Shown one piece after another: positions 1 to 14,300 of a stretch of 64,000 nt of DNA. Every line of letters starts with the position of its first letter. Within the stretch, counting starts at the first letter, position 1. The DNA lies in NCBI GenBank assembly GCA_004794785.1, contig SJOL01008870.1, positions 799,644 through 863,643 of the forward strand, written 5' to 3'. The notes beneath the pieces were generated by a model, which was given only the letters and a program-made list of their open reading frames with translations, was not told the DNA's origin and did no database searches. The position numbers were made by a program, and so were the translations under genes. Source of the stretch: Opisthorchis felineus. Lineage: Eukaryota > Platyhelminthes > Trematoda > Opisthorchiida > Opisthorchiidae.

Positions 1-3000
1 ATGTGCAATTTAGTCCACCCCTGGTTTCCTTCGATTTTACGATCTATTTGTTGATATTCTACAGCGGTTTTGTTGAGTTTTTGAAAGCTTATCTGTTTGT
101 CGCTTTCACATTCCTCAACCGAGTGTCTTGAAGAGAACTAAATCCGATTCGCGCAACTCTTCTGCTACTCCCTAACACGTATCTTGAACATTCTGCTCGT
201 TGAAAATGCAGCTTCCGCTTATTGTGTGATCTGTGCCACCTGAACATTTTTTGAAAAAATCTGCTCGGAGTGGGAGATGTTTCAAATGGTTCAGATGTGA
301 AACTTGTTGGGCTAATATTATGGCATCTGTTCTAATCATTTTAGGCAGTATATTTTTTAAAAAAGTGGACAATTCTTATCCATGTGAACCGACAGTCGGA
401 TAAAATTTATTCGATGGTTGATCGGCTCAACATGGCAGCAATATCATTGCATCTCCGTTATTTTATCTGAACGGATGGAGGTGCAGGGTAGTTGGCTTTG
501 ATTGGATGCCATGCTATATGTCAAACACGGACTACCTTGAACGAAAAATTGCTATAGGACAGGCTCAGTTACTACATGGTATCCAAAAAACGCATGTTGT
601 TTTGGATTACATCAGGACCTTGTATAACTGTCCGACAAGTTAATTCCTAGCTGCGATGTTGAAAGCAAATTCGGAGATTTGTTGTAATGAAGCTCCGTGA
701 AATGAACATTCCTTCCTTTTGATGATGCTGTTTGACTTGATGATTTTTTATGGAACACTTAACATAAAGGTTTATCGCAAATTTTGTGGATTATGTTGTA
801 AGAAAATAAACTGCCCCCATGGGTCATAGTGGAAGTAATGATAATCGCCCAGGCGTGAACAAGTTCACCTGTTCAGACTTTAAAAGCCAAATTTGTCCAG
901 CGTGCACACTTTGAGCACTAGTAGCGTGCCCGCATCGGGTGTAAGATATTTGGAGTTTAAGGTCCGGCCCGGCCAACAAATGCACTACTGATGAGATCGA
1001 ATAAGAGCAAAAAACGGGTCCCGTGCTCCCCCTCCTTCATTTGGTGTGGATTCACCAGAATTATTACGCCAGAACAAGAAAACGGCTGTTCAAACTAGAC
1101 TGACGCAAAAGCAAATATTCTTGCAGTCATAACATCTTTTTAATGCCCAGCTGCCAAGCCAACTGAAGAAATAAGGCGGTTTGTCTAATTCAGGGATAAT
1201 TCCAGCAACCGCCACACCCTGCTTTACAAGCTAAGATGGCTGCACCATGTATTTTTAGTGCTGCGTTACCACTCGTCGAGAAAAGTGCTATTTTTCGTGC
1301 GTAAGTCGAAGTGACGGAAACATAGAGGTGGACAGAACTTAACATAGTAGAAGGTACTGAAAACTGTTGTAAATATGTTGGATGTCACTGGTTCTGTCCC
1401 ACTTTCGGGAGAGGGTCCAGGTGGCCCTCCCTATGCATGGCTCAAGACACTAAACGATACGGCGGCCAATCGGTGTTAGTGGTATTTATGCTGGCAGTTT
1501 TTACCCAGATCATCATACAGATTGCCAGAGATGTAGGTGGCTGACGAGCCCTAACCTTATCACCCCGCCGTCTTTATTTTTTTTTCCATTACAAGGCTTT
1601 ATTCAAATAAGTTAACAATATCAGGAGGCAGTGAAGCACTAGTGTTCACAACTGGTTTTACTATGGTTGTGATAATACCAGGTTGCCCATGTCTAGACAG
1701 GAGCAGTCGTAATGCCGAGGGTATTTTCCACCCACTGACTTTTCAGTCACTAAAAGTGAACCTTGACTACTGAGCCGTCTCGAGCTCAGTATGAGTCTAT
1801 GTATCAAAAGTTATAATGTGTAAGCTTATGGGCACTCGTAACAAAAGTTCCACACACAACAAGTTTTCGACACTGTTTCTGAGAAATATCTATTTGCAAT
1901 ATCGTTTCTCTTACCGCAGCCTGTTTCCTGCAGCCTACTGGTCAGAGGTGATATGCTCACTTAGTTTGATTGGAAGTGCCACAAAAAAGGTTAAGTGAAT
2001 GCTTCTCATTGAAATCTTGTTTTCAGCGTTTTTGATACTCATTATTTTTTAGCGATTTGCGATTTCAGTGTGCACGAATTTAACCCGTTCAAATGCTCTA
2101 GACAATCGTCAAGTTCATAGAAAATGTATAGATCCCGTATTATATAATGTATGCTGTATAACCACTAAATTTGCCTGCGATAAAATATAGGCATCCAATT
2201 CAGAATGTGCATCGTTCTCCAAGGTCCAGTGGGAATGGGAAACAGCTATTCGAGCTACAATAATTAGGCATTAATATTTTAAAACACTCGTGAAACTGTC
2301 AGCTATTTTCTAGCGTACTCCGACATTCTTTGGTTGCCGGTAGGCTTGTAACGTCAATTCAACTGGATGCTTTATTTGCGGTTACTTCCAATGCTGTTGT
2401 TGTAATTCAAATTATCTTTATTGCCATCTTCCGCTACTTTTAGCGTCCGCATTCATTTCTGCGCCCAAGTCGACTTGGTTATTTGAAATATTTGGGGCAC
2501 TTTTAAATTGTGTTCTTGAGAGGATAACGAGCTTCCTTGGCAATTAATTTTCGACCGTTGACTGTGAAACGCAAAATGAAAGCTTGGGCTGGCTTCTCAT
2601 AAGAGTAATACTGTCAGCCAGAACATCAAAGTACCCAATGTTCTGCACCTAGTATAGTGCGAAGTCGTTTCCTCTTCCTTCTGCCTAACAATATATGACA
2701 GCATAAAGGAGAATTTACTGGAAAGACTGCTTAATGTACGTTGCTCTTCTGCAATTTTTATCCATGCCTCATCACTTTGTCTGTTTCACCAGTTGTCATA
2801 TTCTTGATAGGCTGACAAAGATGCAATTCACAAAACTTAAAACGCCCGTGAATGAATTGACAATTTCATTGCGGGTACTCAAATCAGCATTGTCCTTAGA
2901 ACCCTGGTTCCAGAATAATATCACAAAGATTTGAATTTCAGTCTCTTTGGAGAAATGTTTGACAATATCGGATTGAAAATTACATTACGCATCCAAGTGA

Positions 3001-6000
3001 GGAAGCTTTAAAATATTTTGAGAACAAGCAAAGTATTTATAATCAGGCTTCAGCAAATTTTCTATTTTCAGCGGACTGGGGAATACAGCCTAGTCAAGGT
3101 AGGCTAATATGCGGCAAACGACGTACTTGACCCGCTTTTTGTCACCCTAAGTGATAAGAGTGAGCCATTCCAACATAATTGTCTACAGGTTAGCTGGCAC
3201 TCCAAACTGTCCACATTCAAACCTGTTCTTCCAATGCCCCAAAGTCTCTAGTCAGCAAGTGAAATATATGTTCATGATAACCCTATGCAGTAGTCATGAG
3301 CGCATTAATCGGTAGCTGTTTCCCTTATGAGGCTGTGTATAAAATGAGTAATGTGCGGTCTAAATACGACCTTATCGTGGTTATTTGTACGGCAAAATTT
3401 TCAGTTTGATTAACGTTTTGGACAAAATTTGTTTCTGAATGGACGAAAGATAATTCTGGGTTGACGGTGGCATAGAAAACGAGAACTTAAATAAATCCGG
3501 ATAAGTTACAGTACTTACTTGGAGCTTGGGCATTTTCCTTATTGAAGCCTTACATTTGTTTTGTAAGCATCATATTTACCGATACTGATTATTTTTCGGT
3601 CTCAACAATCCTCTTTCCAAATGTCAAGATCAGCATTAAACGCGTCAACTTGCAAACTGATTAGATCATGTGCTAAGGATAATTGTCATTGTTTAAAACC
3701 TTCCTTTATTCAGTAACAATTAATACCATTCACAAATCATCCTAATCAATTCAGACCCACCGGTAGATGATTCTTTATACTACAATGAACTTTTAGAACA
3801 AAGCACTACCTGTATTCGATTGTAAGGATTAAAATGTTTAGTTCATTTACTTGATGTTCACATGTTTCAAGTCTCCGGTGAAAACGCCGCTGAATGCGTG
3901 AAATTTTGTGGCATCTGGAAACACCACATTTTCTCAACGCAAGACTGCGTTACAAACTGAGTTAGTTAGACGACAACGAGCTCACCGACAACATCAAATG
4001 AGCTTTGATTAGATTAACGCCCGCTCTAAGGTTTTTTCTGAATCTGTTTACTAACTGAGATTGCTCCCAACTACTCAAAACATCGTGGATGACTTGACGC
4101 TCATTAAACTGTGCACTTAGAGTTTTCAAAGTGACACGAAAACCTCACGCCCTAGTAGAAAGGAGCCTGGTTCCAATAATTAGGGGTTGTCATATTAGTT
4201 CAAACTCTGCCGATCATGTAGGTAATTCGAATAGCTTAGTTATTGAGCCAGCACTCAGCTGTGTTTTGTGATTTTTAGACATGTTACGATGCAAGACATG
4301 TTGATAAAACGTGTGCGGTGGGTAATGCACCGGCTGGAGGACAAGCAACAGTTTAATCCTAAACGTATTATTTTCAGTCTGTTGTTTGAAATCCTAATTA
4401 AATGAACCAACAAGTATACCTAGAACCCTTAAAATTCAGCCAACTGCCGTCATCCACGTGCTTTAGAGTGATGGTCAAACAAGTGCCACCGGTTTCCTGG
4501 AACCATCCTTGCCTCTGGGACATTTCCGACTCAGTGGCTGAAAGATTAACCTTTTGTTTCATTACACTAAACATGTTAGGAAAGATTTTTGGCTGGCCTA
4601 AACATACCTCAATGAGCTTCACTCACCAGGAGATTGTCAACAAGTAATTTCCTGTGTGACACTGTGGTTCTCTGAATTTAGCCTTATACATTTTTCTCTA
4701 AGCAATAGAATACCAAAATTGTTCATTATTCAGGTGGGTATTTTCAAAAGAAAGCAAAAACTATGGAGAGCAATTGTTTTGCATGAAAAATATTGCCATA
4801 AATATATACAGATATTTGAGTAGACAATATTCAGAAAAAATTGCTTTTCCCATCCGCATAAAGGTCTTAACCTAGCCGTGTCGAAAGCTTTAAATGTGAT
4901 TGATAAGAGCTATTCATTGGTTAGATAACAACAGTTTCCTCCATCTTCTACGGGCTGATAACGTCGGAACAACTTTGATTGAGTGTGCTGTGGGTTTGAC
5001 ACTGTTTTTCTCTACCAACCGGACAAATGGACGAATCTGCTTACAAGTGGTCCTGAAAGTGGAATAAAGACGCGGGTCGATAGCAATACCGGCTTTTGAT
5101 GGTCACTCATACTAGTGGTTAAACCGAGGAAGGCTTCAGAAAGAGGTGAACGATGAACTGAAGCAGTAAAAGGTGTGAAAATTTCGATCAGCTGTGCAAC
5201 TTATAATCAACGAAACAGGTTCTGCAAACTGCATCGCCATTGAGCCTATATGACTATTGACCGAGTAAACCAAATGAAGTTGATCAATAGTACCAACATG
5301 TGGTCTTGTGGACACTTACCGCTGATCAGAAGCCTCTACTTATACTATATTAATGACTCCAACCTTTCTAGACTAAACCTCACCCTTATTTTTCACAGAA
5401 ATAACGCTAGACGATCAAATTGCGGGTAGCTGGAAAAAGTGGATCCTACCTATTTGCCTAATATGGTTGCATTCATTAACTCCTAAAAACAACATAACTG
5501 CCTAGAGTGAAAACTCCTTCCGTGTTATGTTGCAGGATTTAAGTTAAAAAGTGACGTCTGTAAACAGAGACTAATATGGATAAATATCCACAGTGGTGCG
5601 CCAGAATTTCAAGAATACTATTGGAAAAATCTTACTCCGGTACAGTTCAATGAGCTGCGTCTGATAGGGGTTTTGTTTTTTAAGCCGAGAGGATAAGTTA
5701 AACTTTCTCGTTAAAAAACAGACTTTAAATAAATGACGCAGTGAAACCTTCTGTAAAACCAAAAAAACTCACTGGCAATTTTATTTCCGACTCCTGTTTG
5801 TTTGTGGCGCCTGCCAACAGGGATTTGGGTACTAAGTACGTCCCGCCTGCAGTCGAAATGCAATTGCGCTGAACTTGATTTTAGTAGATCTATACCCCGT
5901 TGCACACAAATGATTGTCTTTTGGCGTATAGCTAAAAGCACCAGCTTCCACTTGTGAACCGGAGCAACCGTATACAACAGTCTTGCGAAGGCTCGTGTAG

Positions 6001-9000
6001 TAGCAACCCGAGAATGTAATCACCTCTGTTTGGATAAGCTGTTCTACTTGTGAGCATACTCCTATGGGCATTTCCGCACGTTCTTCCCTCGGTTAATAGT
6101 GACAGCACTCCGTGTACTATTTCAAACTCATGGTCATGTCAAAAATCGCTGAATATACCAGCATCGTATTTTATTGTAAGCATTATCAAGAAAGCTTGTA
6201 TATTCTATCTACCCTTGTTTTGCACAGACGTTCACAGGCATGCCGCATTTTTCATTCATTCAATTATAGAGAAGTTCGAACCCCGAAATGCACAGAAACC
6301 AATCGTTTAAAAACGCTTGTATTTTTAAGATTGTTCCGCAGGCAGTGCTTTACTGGAGACTGACTATCTAGTCCTAACTAAACATGACGGCGGTAAACTG
6401 GTCTTTCTTAGAAGAAATCGGATTAACTTTTTTAACTGATTGAAGTTTTTTTGTTGAACGGACGCAAAACCCAAGCTTGCATAGTAGTTGTACGTTTGTA
6501 GCAGCACTCGTTTCTGGCGCAATTTTACATCATTCTTTTTGTAAAAAAACTGATTATCCTGCACTGGTAGAGCCTAGAAACAATAGACAGTTGTGACCAG
6601 AAGATGTCCGCGTCGTAGACCCACTAAAAGTAGGACAAGATTTGATTGTCCGAGCACTGTTGGTTTTATGTCTGCGCTTTTCCACCCATCTGGGTAGCTC
6701 CCAATTCCCCAAAACGTGCAACAACTAGGGACGTTTAATTTTAATTGATTTTTATCGTGTTTTCGTAAAAGAGCCACAGCGGTGATAACGATTCATTTTA
6801 GCAACTTCGTGGAACTCGTTCAGATCTGCCTGAGTATTTCTGAATTTACTGGTAAAGGGCAAAGCATAGCCGTAAACTTATATATCTCTGGATAACACAT
6901 GTCCAAGAAACAATAGGAACGGATTGGATCACTCAAAAATAGACTGCCAAAACATTTATCGATACTTGTGTTTATGGGTTATGGGTATCCATCATTCTCT
7001 AAAAGCTATTGATAACGACTTGGTAGAGACAGTACGTTATAACAATTTAGTGCGCTGCGCTCCGAATATCAGTATAAACAATGCAATTTGAGCGATTTTT
7101 GTAGGACAAAATCAATTAATTTTGTAGTTTGTCTGTTTTTACGCTCTGCACGTATCTTAGTAAATAAAAATTTGCGAACTGAATTTACTCTATGCTAGAG
7201 TTTTCTTAATATTTTGTCTTTTCAATAGTATTTGGCCTTACTTCACACTTGAAAATGTAGAACCTTTTCATCACAGGCATGTTTCAGCGTATGTTACCCT
7301 CGAATGTGCCCTGCCCAATTACACTCGCTAGTGGAGATATATGACTTTCGGTCTCTTTTTCTGATGTTAAACCATAGTAATGTTCATGCGCGCAATCAGC
7401 TGCGCCTCTCGCGTACTATGCGACTATGGTGAGAGACAGAATTGATAATCTACCGGTTTTTTCTTCATAATTTCCGATGAATGAGAACAACAAACAGAAG
7501 GGCCCGCTTACTCACTTGAAGTAATTGCTTAGCATTCAGTAGGCCTCAAAGATAAAAATATCCTTGTATCTTCGTCATGCAGTGCAATACGCGGAAGATT
7601 TCCGCGGCTTTCAACCCAAACCCCGGCTTTCTTGACGCAAGAGCATTCACACTTGAAGACTGAAACAAAAATGGTATTAACAGATTCCCAGTTGTCGTCC
7701 TTCGCCCGGGTGTATATGATCGGACACTATACGGCAGCAACAAAAAATACACGGGAATGTCCACAAAGATCTACTGGTTGAAATAATCGAGCTATTTATT
7801 GCACGTGAAGCCAAATTACTATTTGGTAAAATGAAGACTCGCTGCTCTGTAAAATAACACTGGGCTTCATGTGAATCTCGACCAAAAATCAACTGAATGG
7901 TCAAAGGTGAACGGGAGTTTCTCAGTTTCGTGGGCAAAAGGTAACAGTTGGGCTAAACTAATCGAATAAGGTAAATAAATACAATATACGCGTGCAGAAC
8001 CTGCAATTATATGAGCATTTAGCACGGCTTTCTTGTGGTCACTTAACTTGATTTCACATTGGTCTTGTTTTGGCTTGTTAGGCTAAAAATTGTAACAAAT
8101 ACGTGTTACCGTAATTTTTCAGTTATATCAAACTCATGGTCAACTCACATAAATCTAATCCGAAACCCTCGTTTGTGATGTTCTTCAATTAAATGTGCCG
8201 CATAAATGCTGCCTCATGTTTAGTAGGTACGACATTTGTGATATCGCAGCATACTTTCATGAAAAACTACACATAAGGTAGCTGGACGCTCCCGGATGGT
8301 CCACGATCGGTTCAGTCTATCTTGGGGCCTACTGGAGGGCGCGGTTTTTGAGTTTCCAATAACTTTATTTTCTAGTTGAGCTTAAACTGGGAGAAATATG
8401 AATATCAAAAGCTGAAATTTGGTTGGGATTCAGATGAATTTACGTGTCGAATTCGGTGCAATTTGGGTTTGAGGTGAACATAAGTTTGGAGGATACCCGT
8501 GGGCTGCTTCTGAATGATTAGCCACCAAAAAGGGCGAAACCGGTTGTGGGCTCTCGAAGAGTCTCAGCAGTCTTATTAGTACTTCCCTTCACAAAATATA
8601 TAAGACCTGGCTAACAGCAGTTTTTTCTCAGTGAAAGACACTAATAACTTTGAAAAATGTGAAACCTGTTTTATAACGACAAACTACACATTACAGTCAA
8701 GCCTTAGGTGCCAAATAAATAATGAGATCTTCTGCAAACAGAGTTGTAACTGCGGATGCCGTCCATCAATATTGTTTGCTGGTTGTTGATCAACTGGCCG
8801 TCGATTGGTTCGCCGGGCTTGACAACTGACTGGCAAACGTTTCGTTACCTTACAAGGAGACAGCATCAGTGCGTAGTTGGGTGATTGTTTTTGCCTGCTT
8901 TGCTTTCGTAAGGTAATTAGGCCGGAAAATATGAACCCACATGGATGTCCTAGTATACTGAGTTCAGTTGCTTGAAGTTCCACGACAAATGTCAGGGCCA

Positions 9001-10817
9001 ATAGTTTCCAAACCACCAGTTGCAAGCACTCATATTAACCATATATAGCACCGATCGATAAAAATGATCTAACTGGACGAGAACAGTACAAATGCAGCAA
9101 CTCACGCTTGTGAAGAAATCACATAGGTTTTTATTAAATATGTTGCTATGTCTATTGTATTACGCTCACCTCTAGCTGAAGTCTTGTGAACTCAAAATGT
9201 TTTAAAGACTGGTGATTGATCCCGGAAAATAAGGTAATTATTTTTCCAGACAAATGAAAGCAAACAATTTGGAACAAAATTAGAAACTTTTTAATAATGT
9301 AAGTACTTCTAATGAACTGGGTTGTTTTTTGTTCAGTCCATGAATTGAACTGGTCAGTAAAGTTAACCACTTGGGAGCAAACAAATGTCTTTACCCAGTA
9401 CTTATCCCACTGGTTCTAATAATTACCATTCCTACGAGACCTCGATTTAAAGATGTTAATCAGAGAGAAGTATGCGGCTAGTTTTGGAAAGCAAATTGCT
9501 AGATGTTTTCTCCTGGTTGAAAAGGATCTCGTGGATGTAGCACACTTGGTCGATTAAGCTTTTGGAAAGCTACTCACAGCGCCATGCAGCCATTAAACCA
9601 ACGCATTGTTAATTAGCACGTAGGATGAAGTCAAAAAATCAGTCCATTTTCTATTTGTTGCTCATCTAAATCATGCAAAACACGCAATACCCTTAGATAT
9701 TTGGAACAAGGCATGCTTACTGCATACATTAATAAGTGCGAAAAATTGCCTAGGCGTTCTCCGGACCCCCAATCTTTAACATGCTTCGGTTGAGAAGCAC
9801 TGGACATTTTCGAGTTCGCTATCTACTCAGTTCAAACTTCAGAAATCAAGAGCAAAATTCGAGAATCCCCAACGGATCAGGGGGGCATATGCTTTCATTG
9901 AAGTTGATGAGACTGTTTTACACACCTACACGAGCATAAATCTGGCCATCCCAGATGACGCAAAGTTAAAGAAGCGGACCTCGAGTCTGTGACCTTGAAA
10001 ATGCGTAATTGGAATATAGGACTGAAGACACATTTTCCGCATAAATGTTGCAAGAAAACTCCAAAGCATTGTAGTCTGTTTGAAACTCTAAAATTTGGAG
10101 CGTATGCTGAAATTAGCACCCCAACGGCAGCCCATGAAAGCTTAAAGGTAGGGCTCAGTTGCTTTTGAAGTAGTTGACGGATACCTTGATGATGAAATTC
10201 GAAAAAGCCTACAAAACTGATGTCAGACTTTTGGGCTGCATCCCCCTGATTGTATCTAAAAGACGTTTAGCCTAAAACACCAACGGAAATGCATCATGGT
10301 TGCACATACAACTGGCTCCCTCTACTGATAGTACACGTCCATCTGCAAAGGTCTTTTCTGCATTGCATATTTTTCTCCAAAATTCCACACGATTAAGCTT
10401 CCTTACTGTTCTGTTAGACGGCGTTTAAATTTCCCGTTTTCTTACCAATATATCTATGTGTTTGTTAGGACCAGTTCTAACAGATGTCGCTTACATTCTT
10501 ATTGGGGAGTCCTGTTCATAAACACTCTGTGACTATTCTGCATTATTCGACGCGTGAAGCTTGACATTTTTTTGTTGGGAGTCGGAAATAAATCTCCCCA
10601 AAACACTCCAAAATCTAGTATTTTCACTGTGCTCAAAGTTTCCGAGAAACCAAAATTCCGATTACAGTTGATCTATATTTACTTTTCGGGAGAATATCTG
10701 TCATTTCAAAACATGACCTACCGAATTATTAGGCGTAATAACGGTGTTTATTTTGGATATGAACAACATAAAATCGGTCTAACTTATCCATTTTTCTATT
10801 TTTTTCGTCTAATTCAG
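1..10817. other. Upstream region without a supported gene
   Basis: No coding region can be defended here. Open frames are under about 115 codons, occur on both strands, show no recognisable domain, and lack convincing paired splice sites. The one structured element I can point to is a dispersed repeat copy near 8.1-8.6 kb. The region ends in a strong splice acceptor at 10817, so at least part of it is probably intron or 5' untranslated territory of the immunoglobulin-domain gene to the right. I see no promoter that can be assigned. Confidence 0.55.
8120..8620 (+). repeat. Dispersed repeat family, copy A (with hammerhead-like core)
   Basis: Blocks match other copies in this window in the same order. 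Around 8160-8220 are CTCGTTTGTGATG and a degenerate AAATGTGC..CCTCATG block. These are followed by GTACGACATT near 8226, CCACGATCGGTTC near 8300, and GGGCGCGG with GAGTTTCC near 8337-8357. At 8510-8540 lies CTGAATGA, then a GCC..GGGC potential stem, then GAAAC. This resembles the conserved core of a hammerhead ribozyme, with one inserted A. The copy is degenerate and has no reading frame. It could be part of a non-autonomous retroelement or the terminal part of a larger one. Confidence 0.5.
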
Positions 10818-11305
10818 TGTGCTTACATTTGCTTGAGGGAACTACAACCATGAAATGCTCCGCCGTCTTCCTCCAGAGATGTGCATCTTCAACACACATC
10901 ATAGCATATATCTCAAGAAACCTTCATCTGATCTACCTGTTGCGAGCATCACAAAAAGCTGGCGTGGAGGGTTCAGCACAGATTTGGAACAACCCAGATC
11001 GCTTCGTTCAAGAACAGGAGGTAGTTGCTCTAAGATCAGGTGATTTGACTATGATTCCTGCTTCTACCCACAACTGTCCTATGAAGTCTCCAGTGGACTT
11101 CATCACCGGCTACCGGAAGGAGAGTTACTACAACCAAGCACAACAGGAGACCTTTTACACTTCGACTCCTCGGGCTGCCGTACTAAGCGAAGTACCCCAG
11201 GAACCTTGTTTTGAACCACTTGAGGGAATAAATATAACAGCCAAAGTCAATGCGGATGCCCACATCCCATGCACTGTTCGGAATATCGATTTCTCTTCTA
11301 CGGTG
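10818..11305 (+). CDS. Exon 1 of the model: N-terminus and first half of Ig1
   Basis: The acceptor is strong: CTAAC branch-like motif at 10779-10783, a T-rich tract, then AG at 10816-10817. The donor is GTAAGT at 11306-11311 after an ACG GTG codon pair, phase 0. The first ATG, at 10850 in the context CAACCATGA, gives 152 codons. The frame stays open back to the acceptor, so translation could also enter from an upstream exon in phase 1. Residues 1-115 are polar, with no known domain and only a weak hydrophobic run at 18-31. From about residue 118 the Ig1 A and B strands begin, with sequon N128-I-T and the motif IPCTVRN around Cys141, which closely matches the B-C region of DPR Ig1 domains. The leading 32 bases would be 5' UTR if the ATG is right. 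Flatworms trans-splice leaders at first acceptors, so this could be such a site. Confidence 0.75.
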
Positions 11306-14300
11306 GTAAGTTAATGATATCAACCTGTTGATGTAGTGGAACAGTGATTTATCCAAGTCATATCTACTTTTGGCTATGCTACTCTATGTATTGTCACAGA
11401 GTTATTTGCCTTGTTGTGTCCTGTTTTGTGACTGCGAATCCGGCATGCTTCAAGTGTCCATTGGTCCAGTAGACACTGAGGAGCATGACAGCTAAACTTA
11501 GAATAAACTCAAGAAATACACTCATTTGCAAATCAATTTGGTTTTGCGAGAGACTCACCTGGAACCCAGCTGAATCTCTCGTTTGTGATGTTTCCATGCA
11601 ACTGAATGTGCTGCACCAGGCCGCCTCATTCAGATGAATTCTGCAATAAAAAGAATCATCCATAGAACTAACATGAGTGGCATGGCTATACTCTCCCGCT
11701 TCTAAACCAATGGCAAGCTGGAGCTCCACCAGTGATTTTCGTACAACTTTGTAAATGTTAATTGATTTTTTCGTACCCATAATTTTTTCTTGTCCCATCA
11801 AAGTACATTTGCTACCAAATGTTACCTTCAATATTTTTTATATGCCAGTCTTCTGCAACAAGAAACTAGAAAAACGCAATCTGATTTGTCACATTATGAC
11901 CGCTTCCAAAACACCGTGTGGTTGTCGGTAGCCGGATACGTCAGATCCTATTTGGTTTGATTCCGGTGTATACACGATGTCAGTGGACTACCAAGGAGAT
12001 CTACATGACATCATAATTAGTTTCGTCATAATTTATGTTGGTTTCACCGCACTGAGATTGTAGAACGGAAGTCCACCGGAATTATCAGACCTAAACTGAC
12101 TCTATCAGGTGCATAAGACACCTTGTTTACTTGTATGGAGTCAAGTTTTAAAACAGCCCTCTTACCGAATGCTGGCGAATCATGAACTATCAGTCGGCCT
12201 AGTCAACAAAACTGATAATATTGTATCTTTGTGTTTTTAAAACAAATCCTTGAATTCTGGTCATTTACACGGGATGTCCTAATCTAGCTTTGCAATATGC
12301 ACGAAGCTGCAGGGCAGAGATATCACACATGACCCAAAGGACTAACAGTCCACTGGAAAAAAGGTTTCCTTATCATGATATATCGCTTACAACTTACTAC
12401 TTAGGGGTATAGCCTGCAATCTCATGAAGCTTTAGCGTCAGATATTAGCCACGATACCTGCATTGGAGAACAAGTAGGCATCACATTGAGGATCACTGGC
12501 AAAGACTATGGGTTAACCAGTAAGTGAACAGTTAGAAACTTGTGGATAACTGGTATGTTTCCGCTAATCCATATTCGGTGCCGTGCACAAGCTTTGTTCC
12601 TTCTTTGAACCCGCCAACCTTTATTTGGCCCACACATAATGGATAACTATATAGCGTCAAACTCATATACATGCATATCTCCATTACCCATCTGATTACT
12701 TTGGCTTCAGACTCATAGCACCCGGCGTAGGTAATACTGTGTAAGCCGGCAGAATTTCATTGAACATATGATTACATATAAAGAAGAGAATATTGGCGGT
12801 TCAGACTGTTTGACTGTTGATCGAACAGTTGACTGTTGCTGGGGCGGTTACAAAAAATTTAATCGGATCAAGGAGCGTTTGGAAAACTAGTGGTTGGGGA
12901 TTGCAGAATCAAAAAAATTTGTATCAATCCACACGTTCATGTTTACCAGGGAATCCAGTGTGAGCACACGAATAGTGGGAAAACGACCTTGTCGCATCAA
13001 CTCAGAGAATCTATTGTTTTGGAGTAGTGAGAAACATTTCAAAACCTCGTGCGTCTCAATACCCTCGACATGTCTGATGAGTGCCATACCCTCTCATATT
13101 CCCGAAATGATGATAAGGGCACATCGCAAAAGCAAGCGAAATTTAAGTAACACAGACGTAAATTATTAGTGGCACTTTGCTTCTAAATGTCCACACGAGA
13201 TGATCGAAATATATGAGGCCTCTCATCTCTTGACTTTAGCGCGAGCCCTAATTGGTCTGGTAATGAAATCTGTAAACGTTTGCTACTCATTACCGTAAGA
13301 CTTGTGTTCTAAAAATCATCTATTGTTCCACGTACGACATACAAAAGCAACAACAACCTAGCAGTAGGGCCGTCTGTGAACATGTAATAACATCTTGTGT
13401 ATTTGCAGGGGCTTCACCACCAGATATCATCTGATGACCAAAAGGTTAAAATATACGAACCAATGTGAACTTTTGTTTGGAATAACGGACGGTTCGAGCT
13501 AGTAATTAACAATTCATTCTCCCTTTACCAAAGCAAGATTTAGCAATCTTGAAAAAGTTTTCAGATCTGTTCTAAGTTAGCCGTTGAAATGTTTCATTTC
13601 ACCAATCAATGAGACGCTTTTTCCTGATTCTATACTCTTGAAAATAACACCACTCCATGAAGAAACGTCTTCGCTATTAAAAGGGACTGGAGCTAAATCA
13701 GAGGCTATTCACTGGAATAACATAGCTCCTCATATTCACAACGTGGATTATAGCTGGTATCATTCAACCGTTAGATGTTTGCAACTGCTTAGTGGAAGTG
13801 AAAGATCTGACTGCAGTGCATGAAAGTAATGTGTGAGTTCAGCGGTAAACAATAAATCCTTCAGCAAATAAGGTATCAAGCAGGAAATTCTGCATTGAAT
13901 AGGCAAAACTGACAGTTTGCAATGGCACAGAAAAGATATCGAATTATTTGCTTTCTCTGTTAAAGTTGGCGTGAGACACCTGTTGGCCATGGATCAAAGC
14001 ATCATAAAATCTTGGTTTGGAGTTTCCTAAAATTCATCACCCGCCTGTTTACGCTCTCGGCTGATGCCGCCACACTGTTCTAAATGCCGCCCAACGCTGT
14101 TATTGGTTGCGCCGTCTATTCGATTAACACTGTGACCAAAATATGGAAAACAAACAGAAGTCAACAAATGATAGACTGAGAGGATTGTAACCTCTAATTC
14201 ACCCGTATTTACACTTACTAAGTCAATGACACCCCCATGATTGATCAAGAGGACATGAAAACTCTGATCGTCCGTATGCAGGCAATAATATTAGTTGGTT

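Noticed and set aside
8684..9025. 113-codon minus-strand open frame with a hydrophobic start
   Set aside because: The length is within chance for this much AT-rich DNA, no domain is recognised, and no splice or promoter evidence supports it.
11394..11831. 145-codon minus-strand open frame just after exon 1
   Set aside because: It overlaps repeat copy B, has no recognisable domain and lies inside intron 1 on the opposite strand. The repeat explains part of its openness.
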